Assembly (NCBI GenBank): GCA_020466095.1
Contig: CM035807.1
Location: 16,372,485 to 16,436,484 of the forward strand
DNA length: 64,000 bases
Reading direction: 5' to 3'
Origin: Chlorops oryzae
Taxonomy: Eukaryota; Arthropoda; Insecta; Diptera; Chloropidae
Each line of letters begins with the position of its first letter. Position 1 is the first letter of the stretch. The position numbers and the translations under genes are program-made. Below, one piece after another: positions 33,390-45,087 of this stretch. Below the pieces are notes generated by a model. That model did not search any database, was not told the DNA's origin, and worked only from the letters and a program-made list of their open reading frames with translations.

Positions 33390-35407
33390 TTAGATTGAAA
33401 TACCTACAGGGAAAATTAATTTACACGATGATATTGACCCGATCATATTTTTGGGCACCTTTTGTACCACTCACAATGGTCAGTTCCAAAAAAACCTGTA
33501 AAACTGCTTTGACCCTTAATGTTTTTTCGATATTTGTGTGTGTGTTTGTGTGGGGAAATGCATCATGCACCATCGAGCAGTACGTTTCCCATGGGAGCGC
33601 CAAACTCATTCCGCCTGAATTCACTAATTTCCGCTATGCTGTTATCATCTATCTGTGATTTTAATGGGAAAAAAAACTTTGACACCCATCTGAGCTGGGA
33701 TTCTGGGTCCCAGAACTTTTCGTATTGTAGCTCTGCATATCAACCAACGACGCTTCGGATATTTGAGTTTATAAAACTTAAAAATAAGAAAAACGATCGT
33801 GGCGGAAGGAAGGTGAAATTTGAATGAATTTCTTTTAAAATAACCCTCAATAAAAATATTCCATTACATTCGGTACATTGGGTTAAAGAATACTATCAAC
33901 TCCTTTTATAATTTGTTGCTATAGTCTTCTATTGCTTCCATGCCTAACATAGTCCATAGCAGAATAGAGCCACTATGGGTCGCGGTGCGCACAACTCCCC
34001 CACATAGTCCTAATTTCCATCAAGTTCAAATAGAAGTCAAGTGGGTATTGAAAGTTTAGGCTGGCCAGGTTATAAGACCCTAAAGGACCCTTTTGACTTA
34101 TGGGTTTTCTGCTTAAAAATTAGGCTCGTTTGTTCAATTCTCTAGCAATATTCCCCATTCAAAATAAACTATTGAGATTCAATGTTAAATTTTCAAAGTA
34201 AATCCAAAACGAAGATCAGCTTTAATATCTTCCAATTAAGTGAATACAACTTCTTGCTGTACTCAATTCAATGAATTCGCAAAAAACTCAAAACTTCAGC
34301 CAAATAAATAAAATTAGAAAACAAGGAAATAGAAATACAGAAAAAAAAAGAAACAGTAAACAAAAGTAATAAGAAACAAGAAATGAAGACATCCACACAT
34401 TTTGGTTCCAAAACTAGCGCGAAATCGTGGCAGGTACATAACATACTTTGTACAAATAGCAGCTACAAGCCCCCATGAGAACCACGAATAATTACAATTA
34501 TGATAATGACCAAGCATGACGGCGACGGCGGCGGTGGCCACAACTGATGACGTTTCAGCTCAGCACGCGTTTCGCAAACAATGCTTCAATTGAAAGTTGT
34601 TTTTGTTTGCATTTACCTACCATTGCATAATAAGGAGCCCAATGGAGGAAGGGTCCAACAATAGCAGTCAGTTGGCTTAAAAAACAATGTATTTCAAAGA
34701 TATTCGAAGGCATCATCGCGTGTTAGGCCACCACTTGAATAGTGTGAAAATAAGTTGGTAATAAAAAAAAAAAAAATCAAAAATTAAAAAAAAGAAGATT
34801 AATACGAAGGGGTTTAACTTGGTTTTGCGAATTGCTGAAGTAAAACTGTTGAATCATAGAAGCAATTCAAAGCGTTTGAATATCAAGCTGAAAGCGAAAA
34901 AAGATTAAGATGATTGGATGCCTTTGGAATGGACCACAAGATCTCGGCTTACGAGCTTACGACACCCGATGATTGCGTATTGTGTTAAGTGTGATTTCCC
35001 TCTCTTTATATATTTTTTTTTGATGAGTGCACAAGTCGAAATAGGAAATGGAGAGAAAACATGAACGCCCACGAAACTGTGCGGTCAATATCAAAAATGC
35101 GCGATATTTTTACAAAAACTACTTTCGTCCAAATATGGGCAAGTGAAGATCAAGTTTCTTCTATGTCATGGGCATTGTTCCTTTTTTTTTTTTTACAATA
35201 AGAGGCGCTTTGGATAAGCTTTCCAAGTAGGTAGGACCATAGAGCCATGTTGCAAAGTGTATCAGAGTCGGTGTTATTGTTCATTCCCTGCAGTAAATGC
35301 GGGGAAAATTGACCCCTTCGTCATTCTATAGACATGGTCAACGAGGAGGTCTACAGTTCCATTTTCTAGAGCATTCATGTTATGAATTTGCTGCGCGAAA
35401 ATCATAA
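33390..35407. other. Intergenic or intron DNA, no gene supported
   Basis: Short frames at 33395-33827 contain some GC-richer stretches (e.g. around 33560-33720) but show no domain or splice structure. The remainder is AT-rich with poly-A runs. Confidence 0.4.
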
Positions 35408-35482
35408 GGCTCCGTAGCGTAATGGTTAGCATGTCCGATCATCAATCCGAAGGCTCGTGTTCGAATCCCAGGGAAGGCGAGA
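35408..35482 (+). pseudogene. Degenerate tRNA-like sequence
   Basis: GGCTCCGTAGCGTAATGGTT starts like a tRNA with an A-box, and TGTTCGAATCCC is a B-box. The acceptor and T stems do not pair, so it is a tRNA-derived remnant. It is followed at once by a Helentron-like element. Confidence 0.4.
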
Positions 35483-35492
35483 AGAAGTGAGA

Positions 35493-36112
35493 ACAAGGAA
35501 GGGTGTTATAGTCAGTCGAGCCTGACAATAAAATACCCGACACAGACACACATTTTTAAATAATTTTTGAACCACGCCCAAAAAACAGGACCACTAAGTA
35601 AGAATACTCAAGAGGTTTTTAACGCCATTAGGAGCCCCACATACCGACTTTTTTTAAATTTCTTTATGAAAACCGCCCCTTTTCCACGCCTACTTTTCCA
35701 CTTTTTTTGCAATTCTAATCGGAGGCTTAAATATACACTCGAATTCTAAGCTTCATTGAAATATTTAGAAAAAGTCCGATTTTGAAGCAGTTTTGGGATT
35801 TTTGTGACATACCCTAGTACTGGAGGTACCCCTAAAAATGGTCCGATCGTGTCCATTCTCGAACTTGTTCTTACTCATGTCGCCATGAGTACGCATACCA
35901 ATTTTTGTCAAGATAGCTCACCTCCTTCGATAAGATAAGTGTATACAGCCCGACAGACGGACAGACAGACGGACATGGCTAAATCGAATCTCCTGGTGAC
36001 GCTGATCATTTCTGTATATATTTTGTATGGTCTATCTCGACTGGTTCTGGGTGTTACACACAACCACACAAACGCAATATACCCTCGACACAGAGTGTGT
36101 CGGGTATAAAAA
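35493..36112 (-). mobile_element. Helentron/DINE-1-like element, copy D1 (620 bp)
   Basis: On the minus strand the element begins TTTTTATACCCGACACACTC, with a hairpin at 36079-36107 (ATACCCTCGACACA / TGTGTCGGGTAT). It then has a (TCTG)n-like microsatellite next to ATTCGATTTAGCCATGTCCG, and ends with a second hairpin (35511-35526, GTCAGTC/GCCTGAC) and CCTTCCTTGTTC. This architecture is that of DINE-1/HINE non-autonomous Helentrons. Copy D2 (56775-57716) is longer; D1 lacks its middle. Confidence 0.65.
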
Positions 36113-36114
36113 TT

Positions 36115-36196
36115 CGGCACCTGCCCGAGCGAGATTCGAACTCGGGTCTTCAGGTCAATAGGCCAGACTCTTCACACTGAGCCATCCAAGCCCTGT
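36115..36196 (-). pseudogene. Degenerate tRNA-like sequence, minus strand
   Basis: On the minus strand there is an A-box-like TGGCTCAGTGTGAAGAG, an anticodon-like arm TCTGG...CCTGA and a good T arm (CCGAG TTCGAAT CTCGC, four of five pairs). The anticodon loop has eight bases and the acceptor stem does not pair. Probably a tRNA-derived repeat. Confidence 0.45.
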
Positions 36197-39100
36197 GCGC
36201 GGCGCTTTCAATTTTATACCTAATGAGCTGCCTCTACAGCATCACTAGTTCAATCGTCAACTGGTGTCCGCTCGAACATATGCTCATACAAAGTGTCAAT
36301 AGGGGAATACAATGGCACGGGTACAGTTGGTCGCTAGTACCGGTGACGGAAGAACTAGTGACAGTTTGAACCAGTCACTAGCGACAATTAGTCCAGGGTT
36401 GTAAATGGAGGATTGGTGTATGACTATTTCATCAACAACGGTTTTCATTGTCGGAAGGATGTTTGTCTTTGAAGATTCGAGCAAGCGTGGGCAGAGTTGG
36501 TTGGGGCGAGGATTCCTGTTTTTCATTGTTTAGAGGAGAGTTTCCAAACCTTTTATTTGTTGAACTTTGACGGATTACAGATGCTCATTGATAGGCAATT
36601 CATTATTGCCCATTTGAAGAATATAATTCTACGTATTACAGAACAGGTTCGGGACTCTTTTTTATTGAAAGACGCTTTTTTGTATCTAAACAATTTTGGG
36701 TTTAGTTTTGACAGAATGATCCGCCACTTAAAACGTTCAACTCTTCATTACTTAATCTCTTCCTCATTATTTCGAATGAATCATTGACCGATTTGAGTTA
36801 AAATACTCCATGCTCAATCCTCGATGAATAAATAAATGTGTTTGTTGAATGCATAAATCTTAGCCGAAGCGGTAGCAAAAATCGCGATAATTTTCCGGTC
36901 TAAAGAGAAGCATAAACCTCAATCATAAAACCGAATCACGTTTTGTACTTTTGATAATTGTTTTGCATATAAAATGTATTAATGAAATAATCGCAAAGCG
37001 GCAATAAAGAAAAAATAAAATTGTTTATTTTAAGCATGAAACGGTGGGGGGATGTCTTCAAGAAATTTAATACCCAAAAGCCGATCTTCAAGTGAGCATT
37101 TTATTGTCGTTCACTTTCGCTTTCGTACAATTTTAAAGTTTTTATTTTATACTTATATCTTTTTTTTTTAATCAATTCAATAAAATTTTATTTTTGCACA
37201 CTTCGCATTTTACACACATTTCGCTGACGTTTGGTGACCGCATTTTCACGTGGCTTAAGTTGATTGATGTTTTGGTGTCAGCGAAGTTGAACTTATCGGT
37301 TTTTTTTTTTTATATTTTATTTTTTAAATTCTTTCCTTTCTATTATTTCCATATTTCTCTTTTTGTGAACTCTTAAAAGTGTAAATCTTTTAATTAATGA
37401 TTGATTACCACTTAATTGAGCGTTAAAATGTGCAATTACAATTTCCAACAATAATTTTTCTCTCGGTGAGGCAACAATAACAGCAGCAATCAAAACCATT
37501 CATCGCTCTGTTTTTTTATTTTTTTTATATTTATTATTTTTTTTTTTTTTTTTTTGTTGTAAATAAATCTTTGATCTTTTTGTGTGGTTTCTTCGGTCTC
37601 AATGGAATTGCATTCGCTTCTCAGAAGCCTTTTCATCACTTGTTGTATACATATCTACATATGTATGTATGTCTTTTGATGACTATCTTTGCGCCCTTAA
37701 AATCGTTTTTCAACATCCTAACATCACGTAAATCGAATGCAACGATTGCGATTTGTAATTAGTGCCCCAAACTTAACCTGCTTGTGTCAGCAGTAATGAA
37801 GCTAGATACGCTCCAAAAGTGACTTGTAAGATTTCATTATCTTTTATGAATAGATAACAAAAAATAGTAGAATTTTTTTGTAGCTGTAAGGGCTTTATAA
37901 TTTTTTTGAAATATTTTTTTCTGTTGAAAACTAATCGCATTGCAACAAAAGCTTTGATCTCAGCAGCAGTGCAACACGAATGTTTTGATTAATCGCCTCA
38001 TAATGAACATGACAAAGCATATGGGAGCAAACGAATGTGTTAAGTCATCTCATTTCGAAACCTTTGTGAGTTAAAAAAAAAAAACAGAATAACAAAAAAT
38101 AATATCTTTAAAAACTCATTTAACGCGCGCTAGAATTGTAAAAACCCAAAGTCTCTAAGTATCGTCAAATCTGTCATCGTTAAAGCTTCGGCCATTAATG
38201 TTGAAATAATTTGAAATTATTGCAAGAATTTGTTGATTTCATTATGTAAAATTTTTTCTTTGTTTACATCTGTCTGAAAGGTACACATTTTAAATTCGAA
38301 TGAGATAAAAAAAGAACCATAAATGGGGGACTTCGATCGGATTTTTTTAAATATTTTTTTTTTGTATTTTTATAATAATTTTCTGTTCAAATTATCGAGG
38401 CAGCATTCTAAGATATGAAAGCCGGTTTTTGGAATCATATCATTGGAAATTCTCAATACTTTTTATAAGTTTTGTACAAATTACAATTTAGTGTTGATAC
38501 CAAAGAAAAATTGAAGACCTTTGAGATAACTTTGCGTCATTGGTGAACTTGTCAGCTAATAGCCATTTCTGGAGCGCTCTTTGTTTTTCTAAGATGTTCG
38601 CAGAAAGTGCGTAGATCTTAAAATATCTGTCATCAATTTTATTGAGAAAGAAGTCTTTCCTGAAATACCAGGTTACATTTCTATTATAAATTCAAATTCT
38701 GACACCATTGTTAGGTACCGAGCGACAGGCTTTTGGCTTCATTATTCACTTCTATGACCCTATGCTACTTGAAACTTTATAGATCGCTACCAAAAAAGAA
38801 TAAAAATATCGCATGCGAGAATAAATTTTTGTATGAAATTATTTATTATAATAAGTATTTATTATTTATTTATATAATTTATATTTATTATTATAATTTG
38901 TGCGATAGATTGAGGGATATCTTTAGGAGAGGATACATCAAAAAAATATTGCTAAGAGTCAAGTAAAAATACCCGAACTATAGGAAAATTCGAATATTAA
39001 AGCTGTAACTAGATTTTACATCGACGTCAGAAATGTCTTTTGACCATTGATTTTACATACAAAAAGTTTAGGGCGAAAAACCTTTGATGACTCGCTTTCT

Positions 39101-40216
39101 ACATGCAAAGGCCTTCTATTTTATGTTTTTATGTTAACTTGATGTAGTTTCATTTTATTTTTGAATATAAATTTAACCTCGGCAGAGCTATTTCATTGAA
39201 GAATCTGAATTCATTAATCAAAATCAAGTAGAATCGAGAGAAGATTTCCTACAAAAATTTTTGTTTTATCAAATCGAATTCATGGTTTTTTATTATATAT
39301 AATTCAATGTAGAATTAATATTCCGACTTGAATATTGGAATAAAAAAATATCATTAAAAAAAAAAAAAATTCAAATCTCTTAAAACTTCTTTCAGACATT
39401 TGAGAAGTGAAATCCAATCATGTTTGACGTTCTTGGACCAAGTTGAAAACGCATGTGGTTTTTTCTGTTTGACAATCTCTCTATGCAAATAAATTCGTTA
39501 ACAGGTTTTCTGTATAATTTGGAATCCATTCGAGACACACACTGTCCATGGGTATGAGAATTTGTATGCGGCTCGTGAAATTGTTTGATATATTCAATGA
39601 GCGTGCCGTAGATTATCTCATCCGAGGTTGTGAAGATTGCCGGAATTTAAATTGGTATTTTCTTTATTGGAATAACGTAAGAACTACCATGAATTGAAGA
39701 CCCAAACGGTGACAGATTACCTGTCGCGAAGCACGTATCCGTAAGTCCTTAAATTTTTACTTGAAATTTGACAACTGAGCATTGGTGGTTAACGTAATAA
39801 GTTAGGAGTGTTTTAAATTGGATTCGGGCATTAGTCTCAAAATACTATTTCCAACACATTATAGGTCTTTATATTTGCAGAGGATATGCACGAGCAGCTC
39901 GAATTTAGAGCACGTCCATTTTTAAAGTGTTTGTAAATAACATTGAAGATATTAAAATTTGAGATTACTTCAATAAATTCATACATAAGAAGCTTCTCAA
40001 TTGATTTTTGTGGTCTTAAGGCAAGAACCTTTGACTTGGTCTTTGGTTTGATCAATTATATTCTTCAAAACTTCTCTTACTTATGTCTCCTTGTCGCATA
40101 CCGTCAATATAGCTCAACATAGATCCTCTGATTGTGATTGAATTTCAAATGGATTCCAAAATACATTTTTTTTTTTGCTCAAAATGGTTCTAAAAATGGC
40201 TAGATGCGGATTTTGT
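36197..40216. other. AT-rich DNA, no gene supported
   Basis: The only structures seen are an ACTAGT-rich patch at about 36330-36400 and poly-A/T runs. The ORF at 36497 (96 codons) lies beside the patch and has no known domain. Confidence 0.4.
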
Positions 40217-40603
40217 TGAGCTGTAAAATATCGGTACTATTCGGTAAAAAGTAACGATGTGTCGTTACTGATGGAAGTATTCGTTACTAGAACTTTTTTT
40301 GCGCACATGCCAGCTGATGGTTGCCAGAGTAATAAAGTACTACCTACTATAATGGGTCTACAAAACAGTATGGTAGGAGAGTGAGTTGAGTTGATATTTG
40401 ATTACTGGGTGAAGATTCAAAGAGCATGAGGGAGTTTTGGCTACTTTATCAACATTGAGTTATTCATGCAACGGCATTCGTTCGTGAAACAATATTTGAA
40501 AAAAATTTAATGAGTACTTAGTAACGAGTACTAAGTAATGATTACTTGACCAAAACTAACGAATACACTCGGCTAGTGTAAATTTTAGCATTTTTACAGC
40601 TCT
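40217..40603. repeat. Possible foldback element rich in GTAACGA/GTTACT
   Basis: The left end TTGAGCTGTAAAATATCGGT and the right end GCATTTTTACAGCTCTA are roughly inverted. The interior repeats GTAACGA, GTTACTA and TACTAAGTA motifs. The boundaries are uncertain. Confidence 0.35.
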
Positions 40604-40700
40604 AGTATTTTGGGAAAAGAAGACGTAATCCAAAACATTCCTTCCTCCTCAATACTGAACTAAGGATAAGAAAGTTCCTTAAAACTCATTTAAGTAGCTA

Positions 40701-40837
40701 ATCCACGTTCGAGCATGATCGTGCGAGCGGCTCGGCTCGATGAAATGCTCGATCGTAAGTGGCGAGCCAATTCATCAACCAACACCACCACATACGATCG
40801 AGCTGAGCCGCTCGCACGATCATGCTCGAGTGTGGAT
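40701..40837. mobile_element. Palindromic MITE, copy 2
   Basis: ATCCACGTTCGAGCATGATC at the left is inverted at the right (GATCATGCTCGAGTGTGGAT). The unpaired centre GCGAGCCAATTCATCAACC is the same as in the copy at 12546-12705. Arms pair over roughly 50 bases. Confidence 0.78.
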
Positions 40838-40848
40838 AGGCGACTTTA

Positions 40849-40974
40849 GCGAATTAGCAAAGTCTTCTAAAATCCCTTTTCAATTTATCCCCAGCTAAAA
40901 TGAGGATTGTTAAAGCTCTCATTTTAGCAGGGAATATATTTAAAAGGGATTCTAGAAGACTTTGTGAATTGCCT
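40849..40974. repeat. Foldback element, about 126 bp
   Basis: AAAGTCTTCTAAAATCCCTT at the left is inverted at the right (AAGGGATTCTAGAAGACTTT), and AGCTAAAATGAG / CTCATTTTAGC form the inner arms. It sits between the palindromic MITE and the large Helentron-like element. Confidence 0.6.
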
Positions 40975-41113
40975 AATTGGTTTTTATACCTTTTCCGAAG
41001 GAAAGGGTATATTAAGTTTGGCACGGTGTATGTAACATACCAAAGGAGTCGCGGTAGATATAGATATATATATATATTCTTGATCAGGGTGACAAGAGGA
41101 ATCGATCTAGCCA

Positions 41114-41114
<1 letters not shown>

Positions 41115-41165
<51 letters not shown>
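41115..41165. repeat. (TCTG)n microsatellite inside element E
   Basis: About twelve uninterrupted TCTG/GTCT units. GTCY microsatellites at this relative position are a known trait of DINE-1-type elements. Confidence 0.95.
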
Positions 41166-41544
41166 GGTCACACTTTAGTTTTTCGTAATTTACTCCTAAG
41201 CCATGAAAGATATCATATTGAAATTTGGCATGGACTTCAACCAGGTAAATGTCCGAAAAACTGCATACAAATTTTTTTCGTAGTCCCTTCTTGGGTCATG
41301 GGAAGTGGTTCAGAAGTTTCAAAAATCACGATTTTTAACGTTTTTCCTGGATAACTTTTTTACTATACATCCCAGCTTATTGAAATTTGGTGTGTGTATA
41401 GCTACTATGTAGACTTAAGCTTTCGCTGAAAAAAAATTGCGACATCGCTATAACTATGGTCATCATTCTACACAATAGAAAAAAACACTCTTTCTCTTAT
41501 TCTCATATCTGAATACAAAAATTATTTTTTTGCTTCTTCTGATT

Positions 41545-42525
41545 GTGTATTTTGCCGCCAAATAAAGTCGTCCATTATGGATAAATTTTGACCATGACCA
41601 CATTTCGCGAAATTCGCAAAAATTGATTTTCACTATTTTGAATTGAGTATTTCGCAGCTAAACAAAATGTCCTCTAAGGGTTAAAATTTGATCAAGACCA
41701 CCATCCGCGAAATTCGCGAAAATTTGATTTTCACTATTTTGAAGTGAGTATTTCGCAGCTAAACTAAATTTCCTCTAAGGGTAAAATTTTGATCAAGACC
41801 ACCATCCGCGAAATTCGCGAAAATTTGATTTTCACTATTTTGAAGTGAGTATTTCGCAGCTAAACTAAATTTCCTCTAAGGGTTAAAATGTGATCAAGAC
41901 CACCATCCGCGAAATTCGCGAAAATTTGATTTTCACTATTTTGAATTGAGTATTTCGCAGCTAAACTAAATTTCCTCTAAGGGTTAAAATTTGATCAAGA
42001 CCACCATCCGCGAAATTCGCGAAAATTTGATTTTCACTATTTTGAAGTGAGTATTTCGCAGCTAAACTAAATTTCCTCTAAGGGTTAAAATTTGATCAAG
42101 ACCACCATCCGCGAAATTCGCGAAAATTTGATTTTCACTAGTTTGAATTGAGTATTTCGCAGTTAAACAAAATGTCCTCTAAGGGTTAAAATTTGATCAA
42201 GACCACCATCCGCGAAATTCGCGAAAACCTGATTTTCACTATTTTTAATTGAGTATTTCACAGCTAAACAAAATGTCCTCTAAGGGTTAAAATTTGATCA
42301 AGACCACCATCCGCGAAATTCGCGAAAATTTGATTTTCACTATTTTGAAGTGAGTATTTCGCAGCTAAACTAAATTTCCTCTAAGGGTTAAAATGTGATC
42401 AAGACCACCATCCGCGAAATTCGCGAAAATTTGATTTTCACTATTTTGAATTGAGTATTTCGCAGCTAGACATATTGTCCTCTAACGGTTAAAATTTGAC
42501 CATGACCACCATTCGCGAAATTTTT
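41545..42525. repeat. 101-bp tandem array, about nine copies, inside element E
   Basis: The unit starts TGAGTATTTCGCAGCTAAAC, includes CCTCTAAGGGTTAAAATTTG and GACCACCATCCGCGAAATTC, and ends in a TTTTCACTATTTTGAA tract. Starts at 41745 and 41846 give the period. Copies differ by few substitutions (AACTAAATTT or AACAAAATGT variants). Each unit has its own small palindrome GCGAAATTCGC. Confidence 0.92.
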
Positions 42526-42744
42526 TTGCTTAATAATAATCTCGAGTTTTAGAACCTAAATCGAAGTACAGATAAGGTATAAATAGATATCCAAGCTAGA
42601 ACAACGAAAACGGCAGGAATTTTTGTTAAGGTAATGTTTTAACATATTTTAGGCTTAGGAAAAGGTATGTGTGCAATCGGCTTTGCCGATGTAAACTTCT
42701 TTACTTGTTTTAATTGATTCCTGAAAAATTATATTCAAGTGAAG

Positions 42745-42932
42745 GTGGCTCCCCACTTGTCAAGTGAAGCGCTGTTAACAAGTAAGTCTTACTTTCGCTT
42801 GCCTAGTGTGGTTGATCGAAATGGACTTTCAGCAAGCAAAATTGTTCTTGATAGAGAGTTTTTGAGCAAGAAAAATTGATTCTTCTGGAAGTAAAAGCGC
42901 TTTACTTGCACAGTGGGGAAGGACCTTGACTT
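42745..42932. repeat. Foldback element, about 188 bp
   Basis: GGTGGCTCCCCACTTGTCAA at the left is inverted at the right (TTGCACAGTGGGGAAGGACC), with AAGTGAAGCGC / GCGCTTTACTT inside. No coding capacity. Confidence 0.55.
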
Positions 42933-42952
42933 GAGCTTTTTGGAATGATCGA

Positions 42953-43060
42953 TTCAAATATTCTGTACGGTCTCTACCTGGAATAATTTCGAACATTGAA
43001 CTCACGGATGAACAAACACAATTTACCCTTGAAACAGAATGTGTCTGGGATATAATCAAG
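42953..43060 (-). repeat. Decayed fragment of a D-type Helentron-like element
   Basis: ATTCTGTACGGTCTCTACCT, AACAAACACAATTTACCCTT and GAAACAGAATGTGTCTGGGA follow, in order, the hairpin end of copies D1 and D2 (36020-36107) with many substitutions. Confidence 0.5.
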
Positions 43061-44719
43061 ACAAAGTACACCCTTTCGTAAAGAATGATTAACGCCTTTA
43101 CCAATATCACGATTCATATCACAATTAATTAAGTTCCCTTGAGTGTTAATCAAAGTAAAGTCTTTACTAAAAGTGATTGACCGTGCCCTAATTTTAACTA
43201 ATTATTAAAGATAAGATCTTAAATATTGCGCAAGGGCTACGTATGTACTTGAGTAACGCTAAAAGATTTCATAAGATTTACTATTTTTATATTATTCGGA
43301 AAGAGTTTATTTTTCATATGCAATATTATTGTTATTTAATGATTGTCTAATTAGTAATTTAATTCATGAGTTTCGATGGCACTCAAAGCTTGTTAACGTT
43401 TTTTTCTCGTGGAATTTCAATAGCCGTAGAAAGCGCTGCTTTTCGTTTTAATTTTATTTTTAAGATCATAGAAACTTCTTTATGATTAGGAGAAGACGAT
43501 TCTCTTGGGCCTTTATTTAAAGCTTTTGAATTTATCTGCAAATAAAGCGATTCTTTGCGACAAAAGCGACGATTGTTGTTAACATAGCCCACTTAAGAGC
43601 ATATTTTACAACGTTTTCTACCTGTAGAGCGACCATTTGAATATGTTGACGCTAGACAAATTTCGAACGTTTGCTTTTTTATTATTCAAATATATGAATT
43701 TTCTGCTATTGACAATGGGCGTTGTTTATTTTTGTCTCCTATTATTTTTATTTATTTTATTTCGTTGTTTTTATATTTTGGTTTTTTGTTTGTTTTTTGT
43801 GTTTTGTGATTCATGGAAATGGGGCCTTAACCTTTAATTTGATCGCAATAGCTCCAAAGGGGGGTTCGTTACACTCTCATTATGGAGAGAATTACCTTCC
43901 AGCTTATTTCGTTTTTAGAACGAAACAACCTTTTTGACTTTTGAATGAAATATTTTGTACTTGATTTTTGTAGGTTTATTTCACTTGCATTAAAATTCAA
44001 GGAATATTTTTTATTTTCTGTGCGTCCAAAGTTGAAGAAAACACCGACAATCGGCGAAGGTTTTATTATTATTTTTTTTTATTGTAATGCCGAACATAAA
44101 AAGTAATATGAAAATTAGGTGAACGTGAACGTGGACGCACTTTGCCGGTTATCGATTCACCCGTCGTCGTCGTCTCATCGAATTTCTTACATTGTTGGTA
44201 TTTTTTCGATTTTGCATTATGTTAATTCGTTATTTTGAAAAAGCGCTTACATAAACACAGCACAGTGCGGCACAGCGCAAGAGTTGAGCTTTTGCGCGAC
44301 TTGACATGCGCTCAACTTAACGTACGATTTTGTTATGATCGTCCGTGTTTACAGATTGCCGCCTTTTTTCTAGTTTTCTGCTTTCTGTGGTCTTACTTTT
44401 TTCGTTTCGTTTCGTTTTATTTTTTTCTTTTTAAGTTTTACAAATGATTTTATTTTTCGTTTGTTTTCAAAAGAGAGAAAATCATGCTTCGAAGAGTAAA
44501 TCTTCGAGCGGTCTGACGATCGCAATGCGAAAGGCTCTTTTGGAAAGAGTTACAGTGGTCTCGCTTCGAAGAGACGAAAGCTTGGAAGTAGAAAGTAACG
44601 TCTGCAGGAAATTTAACCTTTTCATTACGAAAAAAGTCTCCACGAGAGCCGCATAGGGTTTTACATTGCATGGAATAGTTTTTTTCGTTTTTATGATTTG
44701 CTCCAAACGATGTCAAAAA
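43061..44719. other. AT-rich DNA, no gene supported
   Basis: T-rich and Phe-rich frames only. A (CGT)n-like patch is at 44160-44175. Nothing recognised. Confidence 0.4.
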
Positions 44720-45079
44720 CAGGGACGTGAACCGGGTGGAAAATTCGCCCGGTTCGGTTCGTCGGTTCGAACCGTATTTGAACTTTTGGGTTGGTTCGCC
44801 AAACCGGGTTTTCTACTTCTTTGAACCGGGGTTTCGGTTCGGTTCATTGGTTCGGGAATTTCTCAAACTGAACAAATTTGTTAACACGCAATTTTTTACC
44901 ATTTAGGGTTGAAATTTGCACAATAAAAAGTTAGTATTGGTTACCTTACTCATATTAGAGATGGTATCGATACTAATTTCATAAGAATATCGACTTCGAT
45001 TTTTTTTGTTTTTTGTCTATGGAAGCGACCACTGTGCATGGTGCATGGTTGCAGAAAAAAATGACGGTTCATGTCCCTG
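44720..45079. mobile_element. hAT-like MITE, 360 bp, perfect 8-bp target duplication
   Basis: It begins CAGGGACGTGAACCG and ends CGGTTCATGTCCCTG, inverted with one mismatch. GTCAAAAA flanks both ends (44712-44719 and 45080-45087). The left half is full of CGGTTCGG, GAACCGG and GGTTCG motifs in both orientations. No transposase. Confidence 0.85.
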
Positions 45080-45087
45080 GTCAAAAA

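Larger units (their letters stand above)
40981..42711 (+). mobile_element. Helentron/DINE-1-like element E with internal tandem array (1731 bp)
   Basis: It starts TTTTTATACC with a terminal hairpin at 40986-41010 (ATACCTTTTCC GAA GGAAAGGGTAT). It contains GAATCGATCTAGCCATGTCTG and then (TCTG)n at 41115-41165, a 101-bp tandem array, a near-terminal hairpin at 42676-42690 (ATCGGC TTT GCCGAT) and the end TTACTTGTTTT. Order and termini match copies D1-D3, although the hairpin and internal sequences differ. It has no coding capacity and so is non-autonomous. Assignment to Helentrons rests on structure, not on a helicase. Confidence 0.65.

Noticed and set aside
35408..35482. Functional tRNA gene
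   Set aside because: A- and B-boxes are present but acceptor and T stems do not pair.
40121..40180. Candidate missing Brf1 exon starting after an AG at ATCCTCTGATT
   Set aside because: The translation (DPLIVIEFQMD) does not match the conserved second cyclin fold beyond the first two residues.
41113..41178. TDRQTDRQ / SVCLSVCL repeat ORFs
   Set aside because: They are translations of the (TCTG)n microsatellite inside the Helentron-like element.
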